Below are positions 45,955 to 54,643 of a DNA stretch of 64,000 bases, piece by piece. Numbering within the stretch: position 1 is the stretch's first letter; each line of letters starts with the position of its first letter. Source of the stretch: Phycisphaerae bacterium (GTDB lineage: Bacteria; Planctomycetota; Phycisphaerae; Sedimentisphaerales; Anaerobacaceae); NCBI GenBank assembly GCA_017993835.1, contig JAGOLX010000017.1:32784-96783 (forward strand), written 5' to 3'. The notes beneath the pieces were generated by a model. That model saw only the letters and a program-made list of their open reading frames with translations. It was not told the origin of the DNA and did no database searches. The translations under genes were made by a program, and so were the position numbers.

Positions 45955-46335
45955 TCACCCCTTCCAAGTCGACAGTCCGTAGCCCAGCGCCACCGCGCCG
46001 AACCCCAGCAACAGGTGCAACCCGACGTACAGCAACGCGTTGAGCATTTCCTTGTCCCGGAGCAGCGCCATCGTCTCGTAGCCAAACGTGGAGAACGTCG
46101 TGAATCCGCCCAGGACGCCGATGAGGAGGAACAGGCGAGCCGAAGAGCCCAGCAGGCCCGCATTGTCCGCCCAGCCACCCAGCAGGCCGATCGCCAGGCA
46201 GCCCACGACGTTGACGCTCAGCGTCCCGTAGCCGAACGTGGGCGAGCCTGCGAGCCCCTGGACCCAGCCCGAAACGAGGTATCGCAGGATCGAGCCCACG
46301 AATCCGCCCACTCCGACCAGGATAATCTGCCACAT
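45955..46335 (-). CDS. crcB: Fluoride exporter CrcB/Fluc
   Basis: A small membrane channel of 126 residues that exports fluoride, acting as a dual-topology dimer in known cases. Four transmembrane helices are visible. The family motifs are GGFVGSILRYLVS (helix 1), GTLSVNVVGCLAIG with the key Asn (helix 2) and GFTTFSTFGYET with the conserved Phe-box (helix 3). GAGG lies eight bases before the ATG at 46335; the longer frame to 46512 enters the RNase P promoter area. It is first in a row of three genes. I looked for a fluoride riboswitch in 46336-46500 and did not find one. Confidence 0.95.
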   Translation of the reverse strand: MWQIILVGVGGFVGSILRYLVSGWVQGLAGSPTFGYGTLSVNVVGCLAIGLLGGWADNAGLLGSSARLFLLIGVLGGFTTFSTFGYETMALLRDKEMLNALLYVGLHLLLGFGAVALGYGLSTWKG

Positions 46336-46522
46336 ACACAATCCTCGAACAGACGCACCCCGCCAACCGGCGGCGCAGCGTAGAGACGGTAGAATACCGC
46401 GTTCAGCCGAGCGGGGCAACATCGGAACACGCGACGGTGGAGCAAACGGGCACAATGCGGTACAATCACCTGAGGTTGGGCACAACGCTCTTTGAAATGA
46501 TCGATGATTCATGGTCGCTTGT

Positions 46523-47040
46523 CAATTCCAGGGCCGGTCGGGCGGTCGCGGCGTCTGGCATAACGCCACTCGCCGAGGAAAGTCCGAGCTGGACCGCGGG
46601 CCTCCCAAACGCGAAACACCGCGTTGGGGGACCCCAGGGCACGGTGGTGGCTAACGGCCACCGGGAGCGATCCCAGGGATAGTGCCACAGAAAACACACC
46701 GCCGATGGCCCGCAAGGGCTCAGGTAAGGGTGAAAAGGTGCGGTAAGAGCGCACCGCGGCGGCGGCGACGTCGCCGGCAGGGAAAACCCCACCGCCAGCA
46801 AGACCAAGCAGCCGGTCGGCACAACGGTCCTGCGGACCTCGTGTCCGAAGGACCAGCCGTACTCGGCCCGGGTATCCGCGGCTTCGGTCGCAGGGCCGGC
46901 GGGTAGGTCGCGTCCCGCGAACCGCTGCGCCTCGGCGCCGCGGGCGGGAGAGCCGGTCGGCAACGACCGGTCCAGATAAATGACCGCCACCCGCCTTCGG
47001 GCGGGGACAGAACTCGGCTTACAGACCGACCCTGGAATTG
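46523..47040 (+). ncRNA. rnpB: RNase P RNA, bacterial type A
   Basis: The catalytic RNA that removes tRNA leaders. Conserved cores appear in order: GAGGAAAGTCCGAGCT (46575-46590), GTGCCACAGAAAACACACCGCC (46683-46704), GGTAAGGGTGAAAAGGTGCGGTAAGAGC (46722-46749), AGATAAATGACCGCC (46975-46989) and GACAGAACTCGGCTTACAG. The ends pair as P1 (CAATTCCAGGG at 46523 with CCCTGGAATTG at 47030-47040). The length is about 518 nt, well above the usual 350-420. Most of the surplus lies at about 46800-46905, between AGCAAGACCAAGC and the GGGTAGGTCGC word. Confidence 0.95.
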
Positions 47041-47224
47041 ACGGGCGACCACCGTTCCGGACATTCGCCGCGGACAGCGAAAGCGATATCGCAGTCGCGC
47101 TGCTCGCGATCGGATCACGGTCTGATGTCTCTGGCGACCCAGTTGGCGCGGAAATCAAGGAGGATCGAAGACTACGCAATTCAGACCCACCATCTCAGCG
47201 TCACGTCATGCTCGCGGCAGTCGC

Positions 47225-47253
47225 TTGACATCTCTGTGACTATCGTCTATAAG
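47225..47253 (+). promoter_or_regulatory. Strong sigma70-type promoter before the ABC-F gene
   Basis: A perfect TTGACA (47225-47230), a 17-bp spacer and TATAAG (47248-47253) are present. The transcript would start near 47260, giving a leader of about 130 nt to the ATG at 47391. I saw no attenuator-like leader peptide or stem in that leader. The rest of 47041-47390 holds nothing recognisable. Confidence 0.7.
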
Positions 47254-47390
47254 CAGACGCAATCAAGTTCGACATCAAGGAATCAGGTCGATGCGGAATT
47301 AGACGAATACAGCCGAGCCGTTGTTCAACGAGATTGCCCGAGACGGGCTCCCCTATCGGCGACTGCGCCGCGCATTTGCGAACGAAGGCC

Positions 47391-48902
47391 ATGAGCAGGT
47401 TATTTGTCCGATTCCACGACGTGATGTTTGCCTATCCCTCAGCGGCAGAGCCGCTCTTCTTGGGCTTGTCTCTGCACTTGCCCTGCGGGTGGTCCGGCCT
47501 GGTCGGCGCCAACGGCGCGGGAAAGACCACCCTGTTGAAACTGGCCACGGGCCAATTGACGCCGGATGCGGGCGAGGTCGAGACGCCGCCAAGGACCGTG
47601 TACTGCCCCCAGCGGACGGATGATGCACCGGGTCGGCTGGCAGAGCTTCTCGACGACCGAACGAAGACCGCCGTACGTATCCACGAAATGCTGGGTGTCC
47701 GGCCCGATTGGCCCGACCGCTGGCAGACGCTCTCGCATGGCGAACGCAAGCGGGCGCAGATCGCGGTGGCCTTGTGGCTTGAGCCCGATGTCCTGGCGGT
47801 CGATGAGCCGACGAATCACCTCGACGCCGATGCCAAGAACACGGTGGTCACCGCGATGCGATCGTTCGACGGAGTGGGCCTTCTGGTCAGTCACGACCGG
47901 GAGCTGCTCGACTCGCTGTGCGGGCAGTGCGTGTTCCTCGATCCGCCGGAGGTAACGGTCCGGCCGGGCGGCGTGACAAAGGGGATGGAGGTTGCCGACA
48001 TGGAGCGACAAGCCGCGATCCGGCAGCACGAGCAGGACAGACAGACCTACCAGAGCATCCGTCGAGAGGCGGCAAGAAGACAAGGACTGGCTGCGGCGGC
48101 CGATCGTCGGCGCTCGAAACGCGGCCTGGGGGCCAAGGACCACGACGCGAAGGGCAGGAAAAACCTCGCCCGCGCCACCAGCAAGGACGCAGTCGGCGGC
48201 AGACTGCGGCGGCAATTGAACGGGCAACTGGAGCGGGCCCAACGCAAGTCGCAGACAACACGCGTCAAGAAGCAATATGAAACGGGCATCTGGCTTCCCG
48301 GCTCGACCTCGAAACGCAACACCCTACTCGATCTGCCGGCCGGCGCCATCGTCTTGGGCGAACATAGATCGCTCCGGCATCCGGATCTGACCATCCGCCC
48401 AACGGATCGCATCGCCTTGACGGGAGCCAACGGATCGGGCAAGAGCACGCTCGTGCGCCGGATCATCGCAATCCTCGGTGTGCCCACGGAACAGCAGACC
48501 TATGTACCACAGGAGATTGACGCAAGCCGGTCGCAGGAGTTGCTCGATCAGGCCCGGCAACTGGCCACAGATCAACTGGGCCACCTGATGAACATCGTCA
48601 GCCGCCTGGGCTCCCGGCCCGAGCGACTCCTCGCCAGCGACGAACCCAGTCCGGGCGAAACGCGAAAGCTCATGCTCGCGCTGGGCATGGTCCGCACGCC
48701 GCACATCATTGTCATGGATGAGCCGACGAACCACATGGACTTGCCATCCATCGAGGCCCTGGAGGCAGCCCTGGCCGACTGCCCCTGCGCCCTGCTGCTG
48801 GTCAGTCACGACACCCGCTTCCTGCAAAGACTGACCCGGACCACGTGGCACATCACGCAAGAACCTGATGCCGGGGACGTCCTCACCCTCTGCATCACCT
48901 GA
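47391..48902 (+). CDS. ABC-F family ATPase, divergent
   Basis: A cytoplasmic ABC-F protein of 503 residues with two ATPase domains and no membrane segment. Members bind ribosomes, as translation factors or antibiotic-protection proteins. The first domain has GANGAGKTTLL, signature LSHGERKRAQIA and VLAVDEPTNHLD. The second has GANGSGKSTLV, PSPGETRKLMLALG and IIVMDEPTNHMD. Both signature loops depart from LSGGE. The linker is very basic (about residues 225-300). The second Walker B has Met in place of Leu in NHxD. The start follows AAGG at a short distance and begins MSRLFVRFHDV. It is clearly distinct from ettA at 27184 and might act in resistance, which is inference. Confidence 0.85.
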   Translation: MSRLFVRFHDVMFAYPSAAEPLFLGLSLHLPCGWSGLVGANGAGKTTLLKLATGQLTPDAGEVETPPRTVYCPQRTDDAPGRLAELLDDRTKTAVRIHEMLGVRPDWPDRWQTLSHGERKRAQIAVALWLEPDVLAVDEPTNHLDADAKNTVVTAMRSFDGVGLLVSHDRELLDSLCGQCVFLDPPEVTVRPGGVTKGMEVADMERQAAIRQHEQDRQTYQSIRREAARRQGLAAAADRRRSKRGLGAKDHDAKGRKNLARATSKDAVGGRLRRQLNGQLERAQRKSQTTRVKKQYETGIWLPGSTSKRNTLLDLPAGAIVLGEHRSLRHPDLTIRPTDRIALTGANGSGKSTLVRRIIAILGVPTEQQTYVPQEIDASRSQELLDQARQLATDQLGHLMNIVSRLGSRPERLLASDEPSPGETRKLMLALGMVRTPHIIVMDEPTNHMDLPSIEALEAALADCPCALLLVSHDTRFLQRLTRTTWHITQEPDAGDVLTLCIT

Positions 48903-48946
48903 CCACAATGAAGCACACCGTCAGCCGGCGAGCCACCCTGGTCAAT

Positions 48947-48977
48947 CGCGGGCGGCCTTCCTGGACTCCCGCCCGCG
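48947..48977. terminator. Hairpin between convergent genes, possible terminator
   Basis: The arms CGCGGGCGG (48947-48955) and CCGCCCGCG (48969-48977) pair perfectly over a 13-nt loop. They lie between the ABC-F stop and the amylase stop. There is no T-run, so the role is uncertain. Confidence 0.35.
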
Positions 48978-49018
48978 CGAGAGTGAACAGGAGCACCCTC
49001 ATCGCGGCGTCCGAGCCC

Positions 49019-51085
49019 TCAAGGCCGGCTCGTCGTGACGTTGGCGGACCCCGCCATGGCGAAAACATCCGCGCCTTGCTTCTTGTATTTCCGCGGGATT
49101 CCATCCCAATTCTCCTGGCCGTCCACGAAACAGAATCCGAACTCGTCCGGCATCCGGCTCATTGCAGCGGACCACCAGTGTCCCCCGTTGTGGTGTCCTT
49201 CATAGGTCATCGGCGTCTTGTTGTTGCCGACCAGGCCGTTGTTGTCCCAGGCGTGGACGCAGTAGCCAGGCGAGGAGTGATCCTCGCGATAATGGACGGT
49301 GACCGCGTTGTGACCGTCCTGAAGGGCATTCTCATAGGTGACGAACTGCCCATTCGTATCCCGGTACTTGCCGATGCCCCCCAAGAATACGACCTTGGAA
49401 CATTTCGGGTGAATTGTGCCCATGTCGTACCAGTTCCTGTTGGAGGCAGACACCGCCTGGGCCGGCGCCGTTCCCATGAGAGAGAAGGCCGGGGTCCCGT
49501 CGGGAATCGAGAGCTTGGTGCTGTCCAGACTGACGTGGATCTGCTGATCGCTATCGCCAAAGTTGTGGACGACGAGGATCTTCTCCCCGAACCACTCCCG
49601 GACAATCGCCAGGATCTTCGACCCATCGGACGGGTCGTTGTCCCACCAGTCATCGCCCGAGTAGTGCGCGTGGGCGAAGTAGGCGATGCCGCCCCGCAAG
49701 GCGTCATACTCCTTGCGCAGTTTCAGGAGCCGTCGGTAGTGATTCAGGATCGAACCTTCATCGAAGGCCTGGGACCACACGTCACCCCAGTTCAACGGCT
49801 GCCTGAGGGCGGCATCGTTGCCGGCTCCGGTCATGCCGATCTCCTCTCCGTAGTAGATCGACGGATTGCCGGACAGCAGCAGGTAGAGAGAGGCAGCCAG
49901 CTTGATCCTCGCCGCGTTGGACCCAAGCTGCGAGGCGACCCGGTCGCCCGCAAACTGGTCGTGGTTGCTCAGAAACACGACATCCTGTGTTCCGGCGGGT
50001 AGATGGCTCTGGATCGCATACAGACTGCTCAGGAAGCTATTGGGCCTGTACCCCAGTCTGGCAGGCGTCATCAGGTCCCCCTGGAAATTGAAATGAAAGG
50101 CACAGTGGAACTCGTTTCCGCTGCCGTAGTAGGAGAGCATCTGCGGATACGTTTTCGTGGGAGCTTCCGCCAGGAGGATGGCAGCCGGATGATTCATGTT
50201 CAGCCAGGTCCTCAGCTCTTGCCAAATCTCGTGCGTTCGGCCCTGTTCCGCCTGGTTGCCCGGGCCATATTCGGACAGATAGCGCACCGCGTCGCATCGA
50301 AAACCGTCGATCTGCGCGTTCTTCAGCCAATAGTCCATGACCTTCTTGAACTCGTCGACGATCTGGTTCTTCGCCGGGGTGTCATTGTAGTTCAGGTCAG
50401 GCATGGTGCCGCCGTAACCAACGAGCTGGCCGGCGGAGTCGTAGCATGGGGCCGTCCCGTTGCCGAAGACGGAGTAGTAGTAATCGTCATTGTGGGCGTC
50501 CCCATCGCCGTTTCGGTCATAGCCGTCGAAGGGGTCTTTGAGCCATGTCTTGTTGGCATCCCCCGGATCCGGGCTGGGATCTTCCTCCCAGGGGTCGTTC
50601 CATTGCAGGTCCTTGTCGGCCCAGATGTACCAATGGTCCTTCCTCTTGGCAGGGTCGGAAGAGCAGAACCAGGGATGCAGCGTGCCCGTGTGATTGATGA
50701 CCAGATCCAGGAGGATTCGCATCCCTCGCGCATGGGCGGCTTTCGTCAGGTCCTTCAGATCCTGCTCCGTGCCGTAGCGGGAAGCGATCTTGTAGTAGTC
50801 CGTCGTGTTGTATCCGTGGTCGTCCATGGCTTCGAAGACAGGCATCAGCCAGATGGCGCCGACCCCGAGGTCCTGGAGGTAGGCCAGTTCCTTCTCCACG
50901 CCCTTCAAGGTCCCGGCGGGCGTGAATTTCTCGACGAAGACCTGGTAGATCGTGGTCTGCGTGTGCCACGCCGGCCCGGACTGGCCGGAGGCGGTCGTCG
51001 TGAAAGAGTTCACGTCCCCGAGAAAGACAACCACGAGGATCAGCAGTGCCGAAGACACCAATGGTCGGTTCTTGCGCTGAAACAT
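49019..51085 (-). CDS. Exported alpha-amylase family protein (GH13)
   Basis: A secreted GH13 enzyme of 688 residues for alpha-glucan breakdown. It has a signal peptide (MFQRKNRPLVSSALLILVVVFLGD). Conserved regions are LLDLVINHTG (region I), IDGFRCDAVRYL with the nucleophile Asp (II), ILLAEAP with the acid/base Glu (III) and VVFLSNHDQFAGD with the stabilising Asp (IV). YGEEIGMTG follows. The last 140 residues form a separate beta-rich part (VVFLGGIGKYRDTNG, GHHNGGHWWSAAM) that could be a starch-binding module, not assigned with confidence. GAGGAG lies seven bases before the ATG. It is monocistronic, convergent with the ABC-F gene, and has a palindrome about 100 bp upstream that may be an operator. 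Confidence 0.92.
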   Translation of the reverse strand: MFQRKNRPLVSSALLILVVVFLGDVNSFTTTASGQSGPAWHTQTTIYQVFVEKFTPAGTLKGVEKELAYLQDLGVGAIWLMPVFEAMDDHGYNTTDYYKIASRYGTEQDLKDLTKAAHARGMRILLDLVINHTGTLHPWFCSSDPAKRKDHWYIWADKDLQWNDPWEEDPSPDPGDANKTWLKDPFDGYDRNGDGDAHNDDYYYSVFGNGTAPCYDSAGQLVGYGGTMPDLNYNDTPAKNQIVDEFKKVMDYWLKNAQIDGFRCDAVRYLSEYGPGNQAEQGRTHEIWQELRTWLNMNHPAAILLAEAPTKTYPQMLSYYGSGNEFHCAFHFNFQGDLMTPARLGYRPNSFLSSLYAIQSHLPAGTQDVVFLSNHDQFAGDRVASQLGSNAARIKLAASLYLLLSGNPSIYYGEEIGMTGAGNDAALRQPLNWGDVWSQAFDEGSILNHYRRLLKLRKEYDALRGGIAYFAHAHYSGDDWWDNDPSDGSKILAIVREWFGEKILVVHNFGDSDQQIHVSLDSTKLSIPDGTPAFSLMGTAPAQAVSASNRNWYDMGTIHPKCSKVVFLGGIGKYRDTNGQFVTYENALQDGHNAVTVHYREDHSSPGYCVHAWDNNGLVGNNKTPMTYEGHHNGGHWWSAAMSRMPDEFGFCFVDGQENWDGIPRKYKKQGADVFAMAGSANVTTSRP

Positions 51086-51185
51086 AGGTCGCTCCTCTCA
51101 CTTTGGATGGTGATTATCGTTCGTCCTGTGCTTCCACAGTCGTTTGCCGATGACAATACGATAGTGCGGCAGGTCGGCTGAGCAA

Positions 51186-51200
51186 TAGGCATTTTGCCTA
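51186..51200. promoter_or_regulatory. Candidate operator upstream of the amylase gene
   Basis: TAGGCATTTTGCCTA is a near-perfect 15-bp palindrome about 100 bp upstream of the amylase ATG on the minus strand. Next to it, also on the minus strand, are TTGCTC and TATCGT 16 bp apart, a weak possible promoter. No matching repressor gene is in the window. Confidence 0.3.
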
Positions 51201-51455
51201 GCGATTCCGACAAAGCCAAAACGGAACCAGCCCTATTCCCACGCGGAGTCTCGCGCCCGCACAGGAATCAGCATGTGTCGTCCGCCCTGCCGGGTCCAGG
51301 AATCTCCGCCATCTTCTGGTCACAGGTCAGTCACGACAGGCGTTTCCTCCGGAAGCCAACGTGAACCAACTGGACACCGCCGCAGAGGCCGGGACGGGGG
51401 ATTCGTTCGCCCTGCACACCGGCTGAACCGCTGGTCTCACTTCGCGAGATTCCTG

Positions 51456-51485
51456 TTTACGTCTCCGCCGGTTTGTCCCTACAAT
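51456..51485 (+). promoter_or_regulatory. Possible promoter of the MutS-like gene
   Basis: TTTACG (51456-51461), an 18-bp spacer and TACAAT (51480-51485) are present. The remainder of the 464-bp gap between the amylase and this gene shows no other recognisable signal. Confidence 0.35.
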
Positions 51486-51549
51486 GTGACGGTGGGCTCG
51501 CAGGTTGGCGTGTGCTGCGAGACGGAGAAAGAGCGATGGTTGGGACTCG

Positions 51550-53352
51550 ATGGATCGGCGATTCCTGAAACCTCTGTTGGCCTGTACGATGGGCCTCATC
51601 CGGCGCAGTTCTCTGCTGTTTACGATGCTCGTCGGCGCCTCCGTCGGAATACTCGTGGCGGTCGTGCTCCTGGGTCGGACGGTCGATCCGGTCTGCTACT
51701 GGGGATTTGTCCTGCTGATCCCTCTGACAATCGCCAATGCGAGCGCCTACCGCCACATTGCGTTCCGGCGGGCCCTCAGGCAATTACGAGACAACTGGGG
51801 CAGGGAACAGACCAGGGACCGGGTCTTCCCGATGATCGAGACTCTGTATCGGCTTCGCCGACCCCGCGAGGGGGAAGACGACTCATCCATCGACGATCAG
51901 ACCTGGCACGACCTCAACATGGACGAGGTGTACTCGACACTCGACCGAACGCTGACCAACCCCGGGGAATGCGTCCTCTACGAGATGCTCCGAACCCCCC
52001 TGCTCTACGAAGGCGAACTGAGGCGGCGGGGGCAAATCATACAGCTCTTCCAGAGCGATCAAGCCGTCCGGGAGAAGATTCAGATCTGCCTTCAACGGTT
52101 GGGCAGATGGGATACGAATGTGATTACCTCTCTGCTCTGGGGCGAGCCCTATCCTGCCACGCCGCTGAGATACCTCTACTCCACTCTGGCTCTGCTGGCG
52201 GTGATCTCGGCCGTCGTCGCTCCCCTTCTCTGGGCCACGCGAGGAATCGCGGTCGTCGCGGTCGTGTACCTAATCAATCTGGCGGCGACCTATCGGGTGC
52301 GAGCACGCCTGGCTTTTGTAGTCGCCGCCCTGCGGTACCAGGGTTCGATGATCCTGACGGCATCGAGAATTGCGGCTCTCGACTGCCCGGCCCTCAGCCA
52401 CTACTGCGATCGATTGAAGGAGACGAGTCTCGCGGTCAGAGAGATTTCGCGCAGGACCTTTCTTCTGTTCCCCGAAAGCACGCTCAGCTCCGATGTCGCG
52501 ACACTCCTCTATGCCCATGTGGACATCTACTTCCTGAGAACCGTCAGGATCTTTCATTCTATCATGGCGCAGATGAACCGGCACAGGGACGAACTCAAGT
52601 CCCTCTATTCGACGCTCGGGGAATTGGACGCCCTGCAGTCGGTCGCCTCCTACCGTGAAGGACTGCCCGGATACGTTGAACCGACATTCCTCGAACGGGG
52701 AGTCCAGTTCCAAATCGAGGACGCCAGACACCCCCTGCTCAGAGCCTCAATCCCCAATTCCATGACTGTCCGCGAAGGAGGCGTGACGATCACCGGCTCG
52801 AACATGGCGGGCAAGACAACGTTCCTGAGGACTCTCGGCGCGAATGTCGTCCTCGCTCAGACTATCTGCACCTCTCTTGCCTCGTCGTACACGGCGCGTC
52901 TTTTCCGCGTGTTCTCGCTCATCAACGATGCGGACAGTCTTCTCGAAGGCAAGAGCTACTATCTGGTGCAGGCAGAACACCTGCTCAAGATGATACGGTC
53001 GTCCGACAGGCAGGGTCGGACCCTGTGCCTGATCGATGAGCCGTTGGCTGGCACCAACTCCTCCGAGCGAAGTGCCGCCTCCTTTGAGATCATCCAATAC
53101 CTGGCCAGGCACAATGCGACGGTCGTCCTGGCAACGCATGACCTGGAGCTTGCAAAGAAGCTTCAGGATCACCTCAAGAGCTACCACTTCACGGGACAGG
53201 TGACCCATAGAGGGTTGGAGTTCGACTTCAAACTGAGAGAGGGCATCACTCCCGCGCGGAATGCGATTGACCTGCTGCGATACCTGGGCTTCCCCGAAAC
53301 AGTCGTTGAGCGAGCATTGAAGGAGGTCTCGCCCCTGACCCAGGAAAGCTGA
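51550..53352 (+). CDS. Membrane-anchored MutS-like ATPase
   Basis: The 600 residues end in a MutS-family ATPase domain: GSNMAGKTTFLRT (about 416-428), SLINDADSLLEGKSYY, Walker B LCLIDEPLAGTNSSER and VVLATHDLELAKK. The core lever and clamp are shortened, and the N-terminal mismatch-recognition domain with its Phe-x-Glu is absent. Hydrophobic segments at about 20-64 (two helices) and 200-245 (two helices) suggest a membrane protein, unlike repair MutS. Such MutS-related proteins are found in many bacteria with unknown function. ATG at 51550 lacks a clear ribosome-binding site; a TTG at 51505 in the same frame is the alternative. Confidence 0.82.
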   Translation: MDRRFLKPLLACTMGLIRRSSLLFTMLVGASVGILVAVVLLGRTVDPVCYWGFVLLIPLTIANASAYRHIAFRRALRQLRDNWGREQTRDRVFPMIETLYRLRRPREGEDDSSIDDQTWHDLNMDEVYSTLDRTLTNPGECVLYEMLRTPLLYEGELRRRGQIIQLFQSDQAVREKIQICLQRLGRWDTNVITSLLWGEPYPATPLRYLYSTLALLAVISAVVAPLLWATRGIAVVAVVYLINLAATYRVRARLAFVVAALRYQGSMILTASRIAALDCPALSHYCDRLKETSLAVREISRRTFLLFPESTLSSDVATLLYAHVDIYFLRTVRIFHSIMAQMNRHRDELKSLYSTLGELDALQSVASYREGLPGYVEPTFLERGVQFQIEDARHPLLRASIPNSMTVREGGVTITGSNMAGKTTFLRTLGANVVLAQTICTSLASSYTARLFRVFSLINDADSLLEGKSYYLVQAEHLLKMIRSSDRQGRTLCLIDEPLAGTNSSERSAASFEIIQYLARHNATVVLATHDLELAKKLQDHLKSYHFTGQVTHRGLEFDFKLREGITPARNAIDLLRYLGFPETVVERALKEVSPLTQES

Positions 53353-53486
53353 CAGGGCAAATCCGTCGTGTGCCCGCGAAGGCATATTTCCCGAGGCAGG
53401 GAAGATAACGCCTCACGGCGTCACTACGAACAAGCCATCGCGTACGACGGGTTGCCCACCTGTGAACCACCCCGTCGAAAACGAGC

Positions 53487-53515
53487 TTTCGCTCAACCTG
53501 GAATCTGCGTATAAT
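53487..53515 (+). promoter_or_regulatory. Promoter with strong -10 before hisC
   Basis: A perfect TATAAT sits at 53510-53515; the -35 (TTTCGC at 53487) is weak. The start of transcription would be near 53522, 64 nt before the hisC ATG. Confidence 0.45.
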
Positions 53516-53585
53516 CTGGCTTCGCCCGCGAGCCCGTGTGACGGGTCGGGCGATTCCGTGCGATGAGCTGGGTGAGATCAAGACG

Positions 53586-54632
53586 ATGGGTTATTTTCGT
53601 GACAACGTAGAACAGGCGGCGGGGTATACGCCGGGGTTTCAGCCGAAGGCGACGGATGTGGTCAAGCTCAATACCAATGAGAACCCCTATCCGCCATCGC
53701 CCAAGGTGATGAAGATACTGGCCGAGGTCAAGCCGGAACAGCTCCGACGGTATCCGGACCCGATGGCAACTGTCTTCCGCGAGGCGGCTGCTGAGATTCA
53801 TGGCGTGCTGCCCGAGAACATCCTGTGCTGCAACGGCGGCGACGAACTGCTCGCGATGGCCATTCGGGCCTTCTGCGACGAGCATCGGCCGCTGGCGTAC
53901 CCGGTGCCCACGTACACGCTGTACCCGGTCCTGGCGAAGTTGCACCCCTGCGAGACGATCGAGATCCCATTCGACGCGGAGTTCAATCTGCCCGCCAAAC
54001 TGGCGACCGCCGGAGCGGCGATGACCATCGTCTGCAACCCGAACGCACCGACGGGGAGTCTCATCCGCGTGGGGGAATTGGCCTCGCTGGCCGCGGAGAT
54101 CAAGGGTGTTCTGCTCATCGACGAAGCCTATGCGGACTTTGCCGAGTGGAACTGCGTCTCGCTGGTCAAGGACTTTCCCAACGTCATCATCCTGCGGACG
54201 CTGAGCAAGGGGTACTCGCTGGCGGGCCTGCGATTCGGGTACGCCATCGCCGACAAGGGGCTGATCGACGGGCTCCTCAAAGTCAAGGACTCGTACAACG
54301 TGGACGCCCTGTCGATCGCGCTGGCAACTGCGGCGGTCAAGGACCAGGCGTATTTCCGCGAGAACGTCGAGAAGATCAAGGGCGACCGGCGGGTTCTCAC
54401 CGAGCAGCTTCGAGGCTTGGGCCTGGCGGTTCGCGACAGTCACTCGAACTTCGTCTTCGCCCAAGTCAAGAACGGCTCGGCCGCTCCGATTCACGAGGAG
54501 TTGGCCCGTCGCAGCATCTTCGTGCGGTACTGGAACCAGTCGGGAATTGCCGACAAGCTTCGAATCAGCGTCGGGACGCCGGAACAGAACGATAAGCTCA
54601 TCGCCGCGTTGCGGGAGATCCTCGCCAGATAG
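53586..54632 (+). CDS. hisC: Histidinol-phosphate aminotransferase
   Basis: A PLP enzyme that converts imidazole acetol phosphate to histidinol phosphate in histidine synthesis. The 348 residues show the HisC pattern: VVKLNTNENPYPPSPKVM, RRYPDP, CNGGDELLAMAIRAF, IVCNPNAPTGSLI, LLIDEAYADFAEW, and the PLP lysine in LRTLSKGYSLAGLRFGYAI. RISVGTPEQNDKLIAAL closes the protein. The ATG at 53586 starts MGYFRDNVEQAAGYTPG, which fits homologues; the upstream extension to 53538 does not. It heads a hisC-hisB-ispF row with 11 bp to hisB. The other his genes are elsewhere. Confidence 0.94.
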   Translation: MGYFRDNVEQAAGYTPGFQPKATDVVKLNTNENPYPPSPKVMKILAEVKPEQLRRYPDPMATVFREAAAEIHGVLPENILCCNGGDELLAMAIRAFCDEHRPLAYPVPTYTLYPVLAKLHPCETIEIPFDAEFNLPAKLATAGAAMTIVCNPNAPTGSLIRVGELASLAAEIKGVLLIDEAYADFAEWNCVSLVKDFPNVIILRTLSKGYSLAGLRFGYAIADKGLIDGLLKVKDSYNVDALSIALATAAVKDQAYFRENVEKIKGDRRVLTEQLRGLGLAVRDSHSNFVFAQVKNGSAAPIHEELARRSIFVRYWNQSGIADKLRISVGTPEQNDKLIAALREILAR

Positions 54633-54643
54633 GGAAATCGAAT

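Noticed and set aside
46336..46522. Fluoride riboswitch before crcB
   Set aside because: I looked for the conserved crcB-motif words on the minus strand and found no convincing set; only a weak GAGG ribosome-binding site is visible.
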